From: Nevskiaceae bacterium
Lineage (GTDB): Bacteria; Pseudomonadota; Gammaproteobacteria; Steroidobacterales; Steroidobacteraceae
NCBI GenBank assembly: GCA_018883185.1
Contig: VEQP01000002.1
Coordinates: 84,887-148,886 of the forward strand
Direction: 5' to 3'
Length of the DNA stretch: 64,000 nt
Under the pieces are notes generated by a model. It did not search any database and had not been told where the DNA came from. It was given only the letters and a program-made list of their open reading frames with translations. Positions 36,605 through 47,527 of this stretch are shown here, piece by piece. The position numbers and the translations under genes are program-made. Each line of letters opens with the position of its first letter. Position 1 is the stretch's first letter.

Positions 36605-37546
36605 TTATCCCTTGCCGCCGTCGATCAGCGCACGCGCGAAGGCTTCGGCATCGAATTCGCCGAAATCCTGCGCCCCTTCGCCGATGCCTATAAAGCGGAT
36701 GGGCAGGGCGAGCTGGCGGGCGATGGCGAGCACGATGCCGCCTTTGGCCGAACCGTCGAGTTTGGTGAGCACGAGCCCGGTCACGCCGACCGCTTCGCGG
36801 AATTGCACGGCTTGCTTGAGCGCGTTCTGTCCTTGGTTGGCATCGAGCACCAGCAGCACCTCGTGGGGCGCGCTGGGGTCGACTTTGCCGAGCACGCGGC
36901 GCACCTTGCGCAGTTCCTCCATCAAGTGCGTCTGCGCCTGCAAGCGGCCCGCAGTATCAGCGATCAGCACGTCGGCACCGCGGCTGCGCGCGGCGCTCAG
37001 CGCATCGAACGCGACGGCGGCCGGATCCGCGCCTGGCGCCTGCGCGATCAGCTCCGCGCCAGTGCGTGCAGCCCAGATGCCGAGCTGCTCGGTGGCAGCG
37101 GCGCGAAAGGTGTCGCCGGCCGCGAGCATCACCTTGAGGCCCTCTTGCGTGTAGAGACTGGCCAGTTTGCCGATGGTCGTCGTCTTACCCGAGCCGTTCA
37201 CGCCGACGACGAGGATGGTGAAGGGCTTGCGCGAGGGATCGATACGCAGTGGCTGAGCCACGGGTTGCAGCAAGGCCGTGATGTCCGCCTGCAGCGCCTG
37301 CAGCAGCGCCTCGACATCGCCGAGCTGCTGGCGCGCCACGCGCGCGCGCAAGCCTTCGAGCAACTCCTCGGTGACCGTCACGCCGACGTCGGCCGCGAGC
37401 AGTCGCGTCTCGAGTTCCTCCAGTACCTCTGCATCGATGCGCCGCGAGCCAAAGAGACGAGCGAGCTCGCTGCCGAGCCCTGCGCCCGGACGAGTCAGGC
37501 GCGCGCGCAGGCGGGCAAAAAAGCCGGGTTTGGAATCGCTGCTCAT
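36605..37546 (-). CDS. ftsY: Signal recognition particle receptor FtsY
   Basis: The protein has 313 residues. SRP-GTPase motifs are G1 GVNGSGKTTTIGKLA near residue 115, AGDTFRAAATEQL, DTAGRLQ, TKLDGSAKGG and the closing FIGIGEGAQDFGEFDAEAF. The long acidic A domain of E. coli FtsY is missing: only about 30 residues precede the N domain. It docks ribosome-SRP complexes at the inner membrane. It is first in the ftsYEX run and diverges from rsmD. Confidence 0.96.
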   Translation of the reverse strand: MSSDSKPGFFARLRARLTRPGAGLGSELARLFGSRRIDAEVLEELETRLLAADVGVTVTEELLEGLRARVARQQLGDVEALLQALQADITALLQPVAQPLRIDPSRKPFTILVVGVNGSGKTTTIGKLASLYTQEGLKVMLAAGDTFRAAATEQLGIWAARTGAELIAQAPGADPAAVAFDALSAARSRGADVLIADTAGRLQAQTHLMEELRKVRRVLGKVDPSAPHEVLLVLDANQGQNALKQAVQFREAVGVTGLVLTKLDGSAKGGIVLAIARQLALPIRFIGIGEGAQDFGEFDAEAFARALIDGGKG

Positions 37547-37597
37547 CGGCGCATCCTGCTCATGGGAACGCGGATTTTAGGCTACCCTGCGCCGCAA

Positions 37598-39345
<1,748 letters not shown>

Positions 39346-39358
<13 letters not shown>

Positions 39359-40164
39359 TCGGCGCACCAGTAGGTCGAGCGCTGCGCCTGCACGCGTTGA
39401 CGGATCGGCGTGCCGCAGTGACGGCAGGGTTCGCCGCCACGTTCGTAGACCTGCAGTTGCTGGCGGAAGTAACCGGGGCTGCCATCGGCGCCCACGTAAT
39501 CACGCAGCGTCGTGCCGCCGACACGCACCGCCTTGCCGAGCACAGACTTGATGGCGTGCACGAGGCGCGCGGCTTCCTCCCGCGTGACGCGGCGCGCAGC
39601 CCGCCCTGGGCGAATACCCGCAACGAACAACGCCTCGCTCGCGTAGATGTTGCCGACGCCGACGACCACCTGGGCATTCATGATGTGCGGCTTGATCGCG
39701 ACACGTCGATCGCGCAAGCGCGACCAAAGATATTCCGTATCGAACTCATCTTCGAGCGGTTCGGGGCCGAGGTGTCTAAGCAGGGGATGCGCTGTGGCGT
39801 CACCTTGCAGCCAATGCACCGAGCCGAAGCGGCGCGGATCGTTGAAACGGAGCGCACTGCCGTTCTCGAGCAGCCATTCGAGATGATCGTGCTTGAGTCG
39901 CGGCGCGGTGTGCGGCAGCACGCGCAGGTTGCCGGACATGCCAAGGTGCAGCATCAACATGCCGCCATCGTCGAAATGAAACAGCAGGTATTTGGCACGC
40001 CGGGTGACGCGTTCCACGCGGCGCCCTGCAAGTCGCTGCGGTAAATCCGCCGGCACCCGCCAGCGCAGACGCGGCTCGTAGACGCGAAGCTCAAGCACGC
40101 GCTGACCCACCACGTGCGGCTCGACGCCGCGACGGGTGGTTTCGACTTCGGGTAATTCAGGCAG
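39346..40164 (-). CDS. mutM: Formamidopyrimidine-DNA glycosylase MutM, CTG start
   Basis: The frame encodes the full MutM N-terminus PELPEVETTRRGVEPHVVGQ only if translation begins at CTG (40164-40162), giving 272 residues. An in-frame TAA (the rpmG stop) lies 12 bases upstream, and no ATG, GTG or TTG occurs between. The first ordinary start, GTG near 40113, would delete the catalytic Pro2 and Glu3. Other motifs are present: Lys in RAKYLLFHF, VGVGNIYASEALF and the zinc finger Cys-x2-Cys-x16-Cys-x2-Cys (PCRHCG to WCAECQR). It excises 8-oxoguanine. It follows rpmBG as in E. coli. A sequencing error at one base is the alternative. Confidence 0.9.
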
Positions 40165-40176
40165 GGCGGAGCGCCC

Positions 40177-40332
40177 TTACTTGATCTTCGTTTCCTTGTA
40201 CGCCACGTGCTTGCGCACGACGGGGTCGTACTTCTTCACGTCCATCTTTTCAGGATGCAGACGCTTGTTCTTCATGGCCACGTAGAAGTGACCCGTGCCG
40301 GCCGTAGACAACAACTTCACTTTTTCGCGCAT
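40177..40332 (-). CDS. rpmG: 50S ribosomal protein L33
   Basis: The protein has 51 residues, [17 protein letters not shown] then [20 protein letters not shown] and a tail ending KETKIK, a clear L33 match. This member has no zinc-binding cysteines (C-minus type). GGAG lies nine bases upstream of the ATG. It is 16 bases after rpmB and 12 bases before the mutM CTG. Confidence 0.97.
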   Translation of the reverse strand: MREKVKLLSTAGTGHFYVAMKNKRLHPEKMDVKKYDPVVRKHVAYKETKIK

Positions 40333-40348
40333 GGTGGCGGGCTCCGGC

Positions 40349-40585
40349 TCAGATCTTCATGCCCTTGGCGCGCAGGTCGGCGACCACGGCGTCCAGGCCA
40401 TTTTTTTCGATGGTACGCAGGGCGTTGGTGCTGACGCGCAGCGACACCCAGCGCTGCTCGCCCTCGAGCCAGAAACGCTGCCTGTGCAGGTTCGGCAGGA
40501 AGCGGCGACGCTTCTTGTTGTTCGCGTGCGAGACGCGATTGCCCGTGGTTGGGCGCTTGCCAGTGAGTTCGCAGACGCGGGACAT
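40349..40585 (-). CDS. rpmB: 50S ribosomal protein L28
   Basis: The protein has 78 residues, [20 protein letters not shown] with [16 protein letters not shown] and the ending [16 protein letters not shown]. Length and sequence match L28 of gammaproteobacteria. It is first in rpmB-rpmG-mutM, behind a strong promoter at 40654-40682. Confidence 0.97.
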   Translation of the reverse strand: MSRVCELTGKRPTTGNRVSHANNKKRRRFLPNLHRQRFWLEGEQRWVSLRVSTNALRTIEKNGLDAVVADLRAKGMKI

Positions 40586-40620
40586 CGTAGGAAGCCTTTT
40601 AAATCAGTGGTTTACGGTGA

Positions 40621-40640
40621 TCGGGGGGTTTAGGCCCCGA
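40621..40640 (-). promoter_or_regulatory. Stem-loop in the rpmB mRNA leader
   Basis: TCGGGG (40621-40626) and CCCCGA (40635-40640) can pair around an eight-base loop in the leader of about 60 bases between the rpmB promoter and ATG. Ribosomal protein leaders often carry autoregulatory structures. A role here is only a suggestion. Confidence 0.35.
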
Positions 40641-40653
40641 ACAAAGGGCCGCT

Positions 40654-40682
40654 TTTATACCAGTCTGCGCGCGGCTCGGCAA
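40654..40682 (-). promoter_or_regulatory. Sigma-70-type promoter of rpmB-rpmG-mutM
   Basis: On the minus strand TTGCCG (40682-40677), 17 bases, TATAAA (40659-40654). Spacing is optimal and both hexamers are close to consensus. The start of transcription would be near 40647. Confidence 0.75.
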
Positions 40683-40726
40683 CCAGTACCCGTTGGCGCG
40701 GGTGCCCGGCGGCGTTGAGTAGGGGG

Positions 40727-41443
40727 TCAGAGCAGCCCCCTTTCGGCGAAGGAGAGGATCTGCGGACCCGCGACGATCAGGTGGTCGAGGATGCGAATGT
40801 CCACGAGGGCTAGCGCATCGCGCAGGCGTTGGGTGATGAGCTCATCCGCCCGACTCGGCTCCGCGACGCCCGAGGGGTGATTATGGGCGAGGATCAGTGC
40901 GGCGGCGTTGTGTGCCAGCGCTTCGCGAACGACCTCGCGGGGGTGCACGCTCGCGCCATCGATGGTGCCGCGGAACAGCTCATCGAAGGCGATCAGCCGG
41001 TGGCGGTTGTCGAGGTAGAGGCAGCAAAACACCTCGTAGGGTCGGTCGCGCAGTCTTGCGATGAGAAATCGACGCGTTTCGCTCGGTGAGCCGAGCAGCG
41101 GGCCGCCGCGTAGGGCCTCAGCGTAGTGGCGCCGCGCCAGTTCCAGCGCCGCCTGCAGTCGTAATGCGCCGCGGGAGCCGAGGACCCGCGTCGGGGGCTC
41201 GCGACCGGCTTCGGCGGTCAGCAGGCCGCGTAGTCCGCCAAATTTTCCGAGCAGCGTCTGGGCCCGCTCGAGGGCCTGGGGGCTGAGTTCCGCCCGCAGC
41301 AGCAGCGCGAGGATCTCAGCGTCGGCCAAGAGCGCACAGTCCGGTAAGGCGCTGTGACGGCGGCTGCTCGGGGCTAGAACCGGGGCTAGGGGACGAGCCC
41401 GATCTGAGGCAGGGGTGGGTATCGGCGTGAGAGAAGTGTTCAT
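40727..41443 (-). CDS. radC: RadC-family JAMM/MPN+ protein
   Basis: The protein has 238 residues. A helix-hairpin-helix-type region (DAEILALLLRAE, LLGKFGGLRGLL) precedes the JAMM domain: glutamate region VFCCLYLDNRHRLI, DELFRGTIDGASVHPREVV, and the metal motif HNHPSG with Asp in AEPSRADELI. The end ILDHLIVAGPQILSFAERG is typical. Despite the name, a DNA-repair role is doubtful; the metal site suggests a peptidase or nuclease. It lies upstream of rpmB and diverges from coaBC as in E. coli. Confidence 0.93.
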   Translation of the reverse strand: MNTSLTPIPTPASDRARPLAPVLAPSSRRHSALPDCALLADAEILALLLRAELSPQALERAQTLLGKFGGLRGLLTAEAGREPPTRVLGSRGALRLQAALELARRHYAEALRGGPLLGSPSETRRFLIARLRDRPYEVFCCLYLDNRHRLIAFDELFRGTIDGASVHPREVVREALAHNAAALILAHNHPSGVAEPSRADELITQRLRDALALVDIRILDHLIVAGPQILSFAERGLL

Positions 41444-41556
41444 GGCGCCGAGAATCCGCCGGGCGCTCGCCCGACCGCGAGCGGCAAACCGCGGCGAATC
41501 CCCCCATAACCAAACGTCAATCGACGTTGCCGATGAGGCTGGCCGATAATGCAGCC

Positions 41557-42819
41557 ATGAGCACGCTGTCGGGTCGCAAGATCCTGCTTGGGGTCAGCGG
41601 CGGTATCGCCGCCTACAAATCGCCAGACCTGGTCCGCCGCCTGCGCGAGCGCGGTGCCGAGGTGCAGGTGGTGATGACGGCCGGTGCCCAGCGTTTCGTG
41701 ACGCCGACCACCTTTCAGGCGGTCTCCGGGCGCGAGGTGCGGGCGGAACTGTGGGACCCCGCTGCCGAGGCCTCGATGGGCCATATCGAACTCGCGCGTT
41801 GGGCCGACTACGTGCTCATCGCACCGGCCACGGCCGATTGCCTCGCGAGGCTCGCGGCCGGTCGGGCAGACGATCTGCTGACGACTCTGGTGCTTGCCAC
41901 CGAGGCGCCGATCGGCGTGGCGCCGGCCATGAACCGCGTCATGTGGTCGAAGAGCGTGACCCAATCGAACGTGGCCGCCCTGCGCGAGCGTGGCGTCGAA
42001 TTCTTTGGGCCAGGCGAAGGCGAGCAAGCCTGTGGCGAGGTCGGCTCCGGGCGCATGCTGGAGCCTGCGCAGATCGCCGCGCAACTCGATGCGTCGCTGG
42101 GCCGCGAGACGCCTGTCTCAGACCGGCCGGCGGTAGAATTGCCTCGCGGCGCACTCAGCGGACGGCGGGTGCTCGTCACCGCCGGGCCGACGCGCGAGCG
42201 CATCGATCCGGTGCGTTTCATCAGCAATCGCAGCAGCGGCAAAATGGGTTTTGCTATAGCCGAAGCCGCGAGTGCAGCGGGGGCGGAGGTGGTGCTCGTC
42301 AGCGGGCCCGTGTCGCTCGAGGCACCGCCTGGGGTGCGCCGCGTCGATGTGGAAAGCGCTGCCGACATGCTCGCAGCCGTGGAGCGCGAGTGTGCGGGGC
42401 TCGATGTGTTCATCGGCACGGCCGCTGTCGCCGATTACCGCCCCGTGCTCAGTGCATCCCACAAAATCAAAAAAACTGCCGAGCGCATCGAGCTCTCGCT
42501 CGAGCGCACCACAGACATTCTCGCGACGGTTGCCGCCCGACCCGACCGGCCGTTCACGGTCGGCTTCGCGGCCGAGACGCACGATGTGGAGGCATACGCC
42601 CGAGGCAAGTTGCTCGCCAAGCGGCTCGATCTCATCGCAGCCAATGAGGTGGGCGATGACAAAGTATTCGACAAGAACGAGAACACGCTGCTCGTGCTCT
42701 GGGCCGATGGTCAGTTGCAGATTGGGCCCGCTTGCAAGACGGTCGTTGCCGAGCGCCTCGTCGAATTCATCGCCACGCGGCTCCCGACCGCTAGCCTCTC
42801 GCCTACACGTACGAGCTGA
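41557..42819 (+). CDS. coaBC: Bifunctional phosphopantothenoylcysteine decarboxylase / phosphopantothenate-cysteine ligase CoaBC
   Basis: From [13 protein letters not shown] the protein has 420 residues. CoaC half: FMN site [18 protein letters not shown], catalytic His in [11 protein letters not shown] and the PAMN motif [10 protein letters not shown]. CoaB half: [19 protein letters not shown] with [13 protein letters not shown] and [16 protein letters not shown]. It carries out two steps of coenzyme A synthesis. GATAAT at 41545-41550 is six bases before the ATG with no Shine-Dalgarno sequence, suggesting leaderless initiation. dut follows after three bases. Confidence 0.96.
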   Translation: MSTLSGRKILLGVSGGIAAYKSPDLVRRLRERGAEVQVVMTAGAQRFVTPTTFQAVSGREVRAELWDPAAEASMGHIELARWADYVLIAPATADCLARLAAGRADDLLTTLVLATEAPIGVAPAMNRVMWSKSVTQSNVAALRERGVEFFGPGEGEQACGEVGSGRMLEPAQIAAQLDASLGRETPVSDRPAVELPRGALSGRRVLVTAGPTRERIDPVRFISNRSSGKMGFAIAEAASAAGAEVVLVSGPVSLEAPPGVRRVDVESAADMLAAVERECAGLDVFIGTAAVADYRPVLSASHKIKKTAERIELSLERTTDILATVAARPDRPFTVGFAAETHDVEAYARGKLLAKRLDLIAANEVGDDKVFDKNENTLLVLWADGQLQIGPACKTVVAERLVEFIATRLPTASLSPTRTS

Positions 42820-42822
42820 TTT

Positions 42823-43284
42823 ATGTCCAAACCCGCCTTGAAGATCCGCGTTTTAGATCCGCGCCTCGGCAGTGAATTCCCCTTGCCCGCGTACGCGACG
42901 CCGGGCTCGGCGGGGCTCGACCTGCGCGCACTCGTCGAGTCGCCCCTCGAACTGCGCCCGGGTGAGGCGCAGTTGTTGCCGACGGGATTGGCGATTTGGC
43001 TCGAGGATCCGGCGCTCGCCGCGGTGATCCTGCCGCGCTCTGGCCTTGGTCACAAACATGGCATCGTGCTTGGCAATCTCGTCGGGCTGATCGACTCTGA
43101 CTATCAGGGACAACTGATGGTCTCGTGCTGGAACCGCGGCTCGAATGCGTACACCGTGCAACCTGGGGAACGCATCGCTCAGCTCGTGGTCGTGCCGGTG
43201 GTGCAGGTCGAACTGCAGCGCGTCGAGGAATTCACTGCCACCGCGCGCGGCAGTGGCGGCTTCGGCAGCTCGGGCACGCGCTAG
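42823..43284 (+). CDS. dut: dUTP diphosphatase (dUTPase)
   Basis: The protein has 153 residues with all five trimeric dUTPase motifs: [44 protein letters not shown] and the C-terminal arm [10 protein letters not shown]. It hydrolyses dUTP to dUMP and pyrophosphate. It lies three bases after coaBC, the conserved coaBC-dut pairing. Confidence 0.97.
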   Translation: MSKPALKIRVLDPRLGSEFPLPAYATPGSAGLDLRALVESPLELRPGEAQLLPTGLAIWLEDPALAAVILPRSGLGHKHGIVLGNLVGLIDSDYQGQLMVSCWNRGSNAYTVQPGERIAQLVVVPVVQVELQRVEEFTATARGSGGFGSSGTR

Positions 43285-43321
43285 ATAGGCGTTAGGCGCG
43301 CGCCAGGCACGCGCTTGCGTC

Positions 43322-44614
43322 TCAGGCGCGCTCGACGATCGCCGTTACACCCATCCCGCCAGCCGTACATACCGATATCAGGCCGCGTCGCGCGCCGGCG
43401 TCATGGGCGAGCAGTTTGGCGAGCGTGGCGAGGATGCGTGCCCCGGTCGCGGCGAACGGGTGACCGATCGCCAGGCTGCTGCCTCGCACGTTGAGCCGCG
43501 CCCGCTCGATCGAGCCGAGCGGGGTCTCCCGCCCAAGGCGCTCGCGGCAAAACTGCGCCGATTCCCAGGCCGCGAGCGTGCACAGCACCTGCGCCGCGAA
43601 AGCCTCGTGGATTTCGTAGTAATCGAAGTCCTGCAGTGCAAGTCCGGCATCGGTCAGCATGGCGGGCACCGCGTAGGCGGGTGCCATCAAGAGCCCCTCG
43701 TCACCTTTTTCGAAATCCACGCCCCAAGCCTTGCCGAAACTCAACCAGCCGAGAATCGGCAGGCCACGCGCGCGGGCCCAGCTCTCGCTAGCCAGCAATA
43801 CCGCTGACGCACCGTCGGTGAGCGGTGTGCTGTTGCCCGCGGTGAGCGTGCCGGCTGCCGAGCGATCGAAGCTCGAACGCAGCGTGCCAAGCTTTGCGAG
43901 TGAAGTATCTGAACGGACGTTATCGTCTCGCTGCAAACCGCTGAAAGGCACGACTAGATCGTCAAAGAAGCCTTCGCTCCACGCAGCGGCGGCGCGACGG
44001 TGACTGTCGTAAGCGAGCTCATCTTGCGCGGCGCGACTAATCGACCAGCGCTTGGCCATCAACTCGCAGCTCTCACCCATCGACAGCCCGGTGCGCGGCT
44101 CGCTGGCGTCAGGAATGACTGGTTTGAAGTGTCGCGGCCGCAGCGACAGGAACGGTGCTAGTCGACCGCCGAGACTGCGCGCGCGGAAGGCCCGCAGCAG
44201 GATCTGCTGATATTCACGGCTATACACCACCGGGGGGTCGCTCACTGAGTCGACGCCCGCGGCGATGCCGGCATCGATCTGCCCGAGAGCGATCTTGTTG
44301 GCGATGCCGATCGCCGCTTCGAGGCTGGTGCCGCAGGCACGCTGCAGGTCGAACGCCGGAGTGTGCGGATCGAGAGTGGTACTCAGCACGCACTCGCGCG
44401 CGAGATTGAAATCGCGCGAGTGCTTGATGACCGCACCGGCCGCCACCTCCCCAAGGCGTACGCCGCCGAGTGCAAAGCGTGTCACCACGCCCTGTAAGGC
44501 GGCCGTGAGCATCTCGGCGTTGCCGAGGCGGGCGTACGCGCCATGCGCGCGCGCGAAAGGAATGCGTGAGCCGCCGACGATGGCAACCCGGCGTACGTTT
44601 GCTCCAACCAGCAT
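43322..44614 (-). CDS. fadI: Acetyl-CoA C-acyltransferase (FadI-type thiolase)
   Basis: The protein has 430 residues. The nucleophilic Cys is in LQRACGTSLEAA near residue 93; the C-terminal catalytic residues are in EIHEAFAAQVLC, SSLAIGHPFAATGAR and ISVCTAGGMG. The HPFAATGAR motif and the length (about 436 in FadI) favour the FadI branch over FadA (about 390). It would cleave 3-ketoacyl-CoA. No FadJ gene adjoins, so its pathway is open. The gene lies alone, convergent with dut. Confidence 0.88.
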   Translation of the reverse strand: MLVGANVRRVAIVGGSRIPFARAHGAYARLGNAEMLTAALQGVVTRFALGGVRLGEVAAGAVIKHSRDFNLARECVLSTTLDPHTPAFDLQRACGTSLEAAIGIANKIALGQIDAGIAAGVDSVSDPPVVYSREYQQILLRAFRARSLGGRLAPFLSLRPRHFKPVIPDASEPRTGLSMGESCELMAKRWSISRAAQDELAYDSHRRAAAAWSEGFFDDLVVPFSGLQRDDNVRSDTSLAKLGTLRSSFDRSAAGTLTAGNSTPLTDGASAVLLASESWARARGLPILGWLSFGKAWGVDFEKGDEGLLMAPAYAVPAMLTDAGLALQDFDYYEIHEAFAAQVLCTLAAWESAQFCRERLGRETPLGSIERARLNVRGSSLAIGHPFAATGARILATLAKLLAHDAGARRGLISVCTAGGMGVTAIVERA

Positions 44615-44646
44615 GCGTCAGCTCCTCGTCATTGATCGCGCGTCGT

Positions 44647-45909
44647 TCAGCGCGCCGTGCCGTTGCGAACCCGTTCCGCATAGCGATCGCGCAAGGCGCT
44701 GTGCCGCGACTCGAGCGATTGCACCACGCCATTGGTAACAACCAACATCGCTGCACTGCTGACCTCGAGTGGATCGCCGCTCCACATCACGAGATCCGCA
44801 GGACGTCCGATGGCGAGACTGCCGAAGCGATCGCCAATACCAAAGATTTCAGCAGGCACACGGGTGATCGCGGCGAGGCCGTCGGCCCACGACATGCCGT
44901 GCGCGACGGCATTGCCTGCGGCCTGGCGCACTTTGCCGGCATCGTCTACTTCGCTGCCCCGCATCGAGATGGCGACGGTGACGCCGGCTTTGCGCAGCCG
45001 CGCGGCATTCTCGAGCGTTGCGCCCAGATCGTCGAAACTGTCGGGCAGATTGACGAGAGGATCGAGAATCACCGGGATTTGCGCGCCGGCCAGCTCGTCC
45101 GCGATACGCCAGGCCTCCGAGCCACCGCGGATGACCGCACGCAGCTTTTCCTCGCGCACCATACGGATCACGTTGCGAATGTCTGCCGCCCGATCCACGT
45201 CGAACACGATGAGTCCCGGGTTTTTCAAAAATTCGAGCAGTACTTGTCGGCCCGAGGGCGAGAGCAGTCGCTCGTCGTGCACCATCACGAGGTTGGGGGC
45301 TCGCGCCTCGACGATGGCCTGTCGCAGCAACATGAACTGCGCCGCGCGACTGCCGCCCGAAAGATCGTTCGCATCGCCGCCCAGATCGACGAACAAAATG
45401 CGCTGCGGCAGGATCGCCGAGCCATCGAAGCTCACGGGCGCACCGAGCCCGGCGACGAGACTGCCGCCCGAGGCGGCGCCCGGGGTCAGCACGGTGAAGG
45501 TGAGGCCGTTGCTGCGGTGTACACCGACAGACATCGCTGCCGGGTTGTAGGCGAGCGAGACATCAAACTCCGGCCGCATCTGCCCGAGCCGCTGTGCATG
45601 ATCGCCCGTGGTGGACTCGAGACCGATTTCCTCAAGACCAACGCGCGTGAGACCGGCAAAAATACCCGGCGTCACGGGCCGGCCCTGCGCATCGATCACG
45701 CGCACGCCGCTAGGGGCTGCCAAGTTGCGGCCGATTTCGACGATGCGTCCGTCGCGAACCAGAACGTCGGTGTCGCCGCGTGCTTCGCTCGTCAGCGTGT
45801 GCACAGTGGCATTTCGAATCAACAGATTATCTGCCGCACTCGCCGTACCGGCGACACCGAGGACGATACCGAGAGCGCAAGCACTCCAAAAATTTGCAAA
45901 GCGAGTCAT
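44647..45909 (-). CDS. Exported amidohydrolase-like protein with degenerate metal site
   Basis: The protein has 420 residues with a Sec signal (ALGIVLGVAGTASA). The fold is recognisable from LLIRNATVHTLTSEARGDTDVLV and the C-terminal FGSLAIGRPADLVMWSGDP. The metal-binding His-x-His of strand 1 is missing: the sequence is TPGIFAGLTRVGL where relatives have PGxIDxHxH. Most later metal histidines are also absent. It is probably non-catalytic or uses another mechanism. Its ATG overlaps the stop of an intact amidohydrolase by four bases, so the two may act as a complex. Confidence 0.82.
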   Translation of the reverse strand: MTRFANFWSACALGIVLGVAGTASAADNLLIRNATVHTLTSEARGDTDVLVRDGRIVEIGRNLAAPSGVRVIDAQGRPVTPGIFAGLTRVGLEEIGLESTTGDHAQRLGQMRPEFDVSLAYNPAAMSVGVHRSNGLTFTVLTPGAASGGSLVAGLGAPVSFDGSAILPQRILFVDLGGDANDLSGGSRAAQFMLLRQAIVEARAPNLVMVHDERLLSPSGRQVLLEFLKNPGLIVFDVDRAADIRNVIRMVREEKLRAVIRGGSEAWRIADELAGAQIPVILDPLVNLPDSFDDLGATLENAARLRKAGVTVAISMRGSEVDDAGKVRQAAGNAVAHGMSWADGLAAITRVPAEIFGIGDRFGSLAIGRPADLVMWSGDPLEVSSAAMLVVTNGVVQSLESRHSALRDRYAERVRNGTAR

Positions 45910-47402
45910 GGCGCGGTCTCCGAGGTGGCGGCGACGGTAGCCGGTTGTCCGAGCAGAAAGTCTGATTCCGGTGCGCCAAGCGGGCGCGAGCGATCAAGTC
46001 GGATATTGCCGTCAATGAATACCTGATCGGCGAGCGCGTAGACGCTGAACGGATCACGGTTCCACACCACGACATCGGCGTTCTTGCCGACTTCGAGCGT
46101 TCCTGTGACCGCGTCGATGCCGAGTGCTCGCGCCGCATTGCGCGTGAGCCAGGTGATCGCGTGCTCCGGCTTGATCGGCTGTCCCATGCGCAGCGCGGCG
46201 CCCATGATTTTCGCCGTCTCCTGATTCAGGCGCTGAATGCCCTCCGACGAATCAGAGTGCACGATGGCGCAACTGCCAGGCGCGGCATCGACGAGCAGTG
46301 CGTTTTCGGGGATCGCGTCGTAAGACTCCATCTTAAAGCCCCACCAGTCGGCCCACATCGCCGCGCACACGTTGTTCTCGGCGAGTAAGTTGGCGATCTT
46401 GTACGCCTCGGTGGCGTGATGGAACGCCGTGACCTTGTAGCCGAACTCGCGCGCCATATCGAGCACGATGGCCATTTCGTCGGCGCGATAGCAGTGATGC
46501 TGGATCAGGATCTCCCCGCGCAACACGCCGGCAAGCGTTTCGAGTCGCAGGTCGCGCTTCGGCGGGCGCAGGTCCTTCGCGCCGGCCGCTGTGCGCGCCT
46601 CGTATTGACGCCAATCACGCTGGTACTCCTGCGCCTCGATCCATTGCGCGCGCCAGCCGGCGACGTTGCCCATGCGAGTGGAGGGCAGTTGACGGCGATT
46701 GCCGTAGACCCGCTTGGGGTTTTCGCCGCAGGCCATCTTGAGTCCCTGCGGCGCACCGGGAAACTTCATCCCTTGATACGTCACCGACGGCACGTTCTTC
46801 AATACGACGCTGCGACCACCGAACAGGTTCGCTGAACCGGGCAGCACCTGCAAAGTGGTAATGCCGCCTGCGAGCGCTGCTTCGAACCCCGGATCTTGCG
46901 GCCACACTGAATGCTCGGCCCACACCTGCGGCGTCGCGGGTGCGGTGGCCTCATTGCCGTCCGAATGCGCTTCGACACCCGGCGAGGGATATACACCGAG
47001 GTGCGAGTGCACGTCGATGATGCCCGGGGTCACCCATCGGCCGCTTGCATCGATGATGCGTGCTCCCGTCGGCGCCGCAAGCGATTTGCCGATTGCTGCG
47101 ACCTTGCCGTCACGCAGCAGCAGGTCGGTACCCTCCAGGCGCTCGCCCGTGCCCGTGAGCAGCGTGGCATTGCGAATCAGCGTGGGCGGCGCCTCGACGA
47201 CTTTGTAGGTCGACGGGTAGACCGGTGCCGGTGTGCTCGGAGGCGAGGAGGGCTCGACACGCGTGCGCGCCGCGGATTTCGTTGCGGCGACGTCCGACTT
47301 CGCCACAGCGCCGGTGGTGGAGCAGGCCGAGACGCCGAGTAGTGTGCTGCACAGCACAACAGCGAGGGCGAGGCCGGGATTTCGACGGTTTGGGGTGTTC
47401 AT
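45906..47402 (-). CDS. Amidohydrolase-family lipoprotein with intact metal site
   Basis: The protein has 498 residues. The N-terminus ends in a lipobox (LLGVSAC) with Cys27 as likely lipid site. The first metal motif is TPGIIDVHSHLGVYPSPG near residue 130; later ligands are in LIQHHCYRADEM, VTAFHHATEAY and CAIVHSDSSEG, and LEVGKNADVVVWNRDPF closes the fold. It resembles imidazolonepropionase- and prolidase-type exported amidohydrolases. The substrate is unknown, possibly peptides or cyclic amides in the periplasm. It is first of a two-gene operon. Confidence 0.87.
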   Translation of the reverse strand: MNTPNRRNPGLALAVVLCSTLLGVSACSTTGAVAKSDVAATKSAARTRVEPSSPPSTPAPVYPSTYKVVEAPPTLIRNATLLTGTGERLEGTDLLLRDGKVAAIGKSLAAPTGARIIDASGRWVTPGIIDVHSHLGVYPSPGVEAHSDGNEATAPATPQVWAEHSVWPQDPGFEAALAGGITTLQVLPGSANLFGGRSVVLKNVPSVTYQGMKFPGAPQGLKMACGENPKRVYGNRRQLPSTRMGNVAGWRAQWIEAQEYQRDWRQYEARTAAGAKDLRPPKRDLRLETLAGVLRGEILIQHHCYRADEMAIVLDMAREFGYKVTAFHHATEAYKIANLLAENNVCAAMWADWWGFKMESYDAIPENALLVDAAPGSCAIVHSDSSEGIQRLNQETAKIMGAALRMGQPIKPEHAITWLTRNAARALGIDAVTGTLEVGKNADVVVWNRDPFSVYALADQVFIDGNIRLDRSRPLGAPESDFLLGQPATVAATSETAP

Positions 47403-47527
47403 GAACCGTAGGGTAAACGCTCGAGTCGATGCCGGCGAGCCCTGCGGCCATTGCGGTTGCGCCTGTCGCCATCAGCACGGCAAGATGCCCGCCCGTAGCC
47501 AAGGTTCCGCAAGCCAGCCCGAGCGCC

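Noticed and set aside
36572..37597. Long upstream extension of rsmD
   Set aside because: The extension runs antisense through ftsY; conserved RsmD sequence begins only after the ATG at 37598.
44566..46026. 486-residue plus-strand open frame opposite the amidohydrolases
   Set aside because: It is a shadow of two well-supported minus-strand genes; composition is His/Arg-rich without any domain, a common effect in GC-rich DNA.
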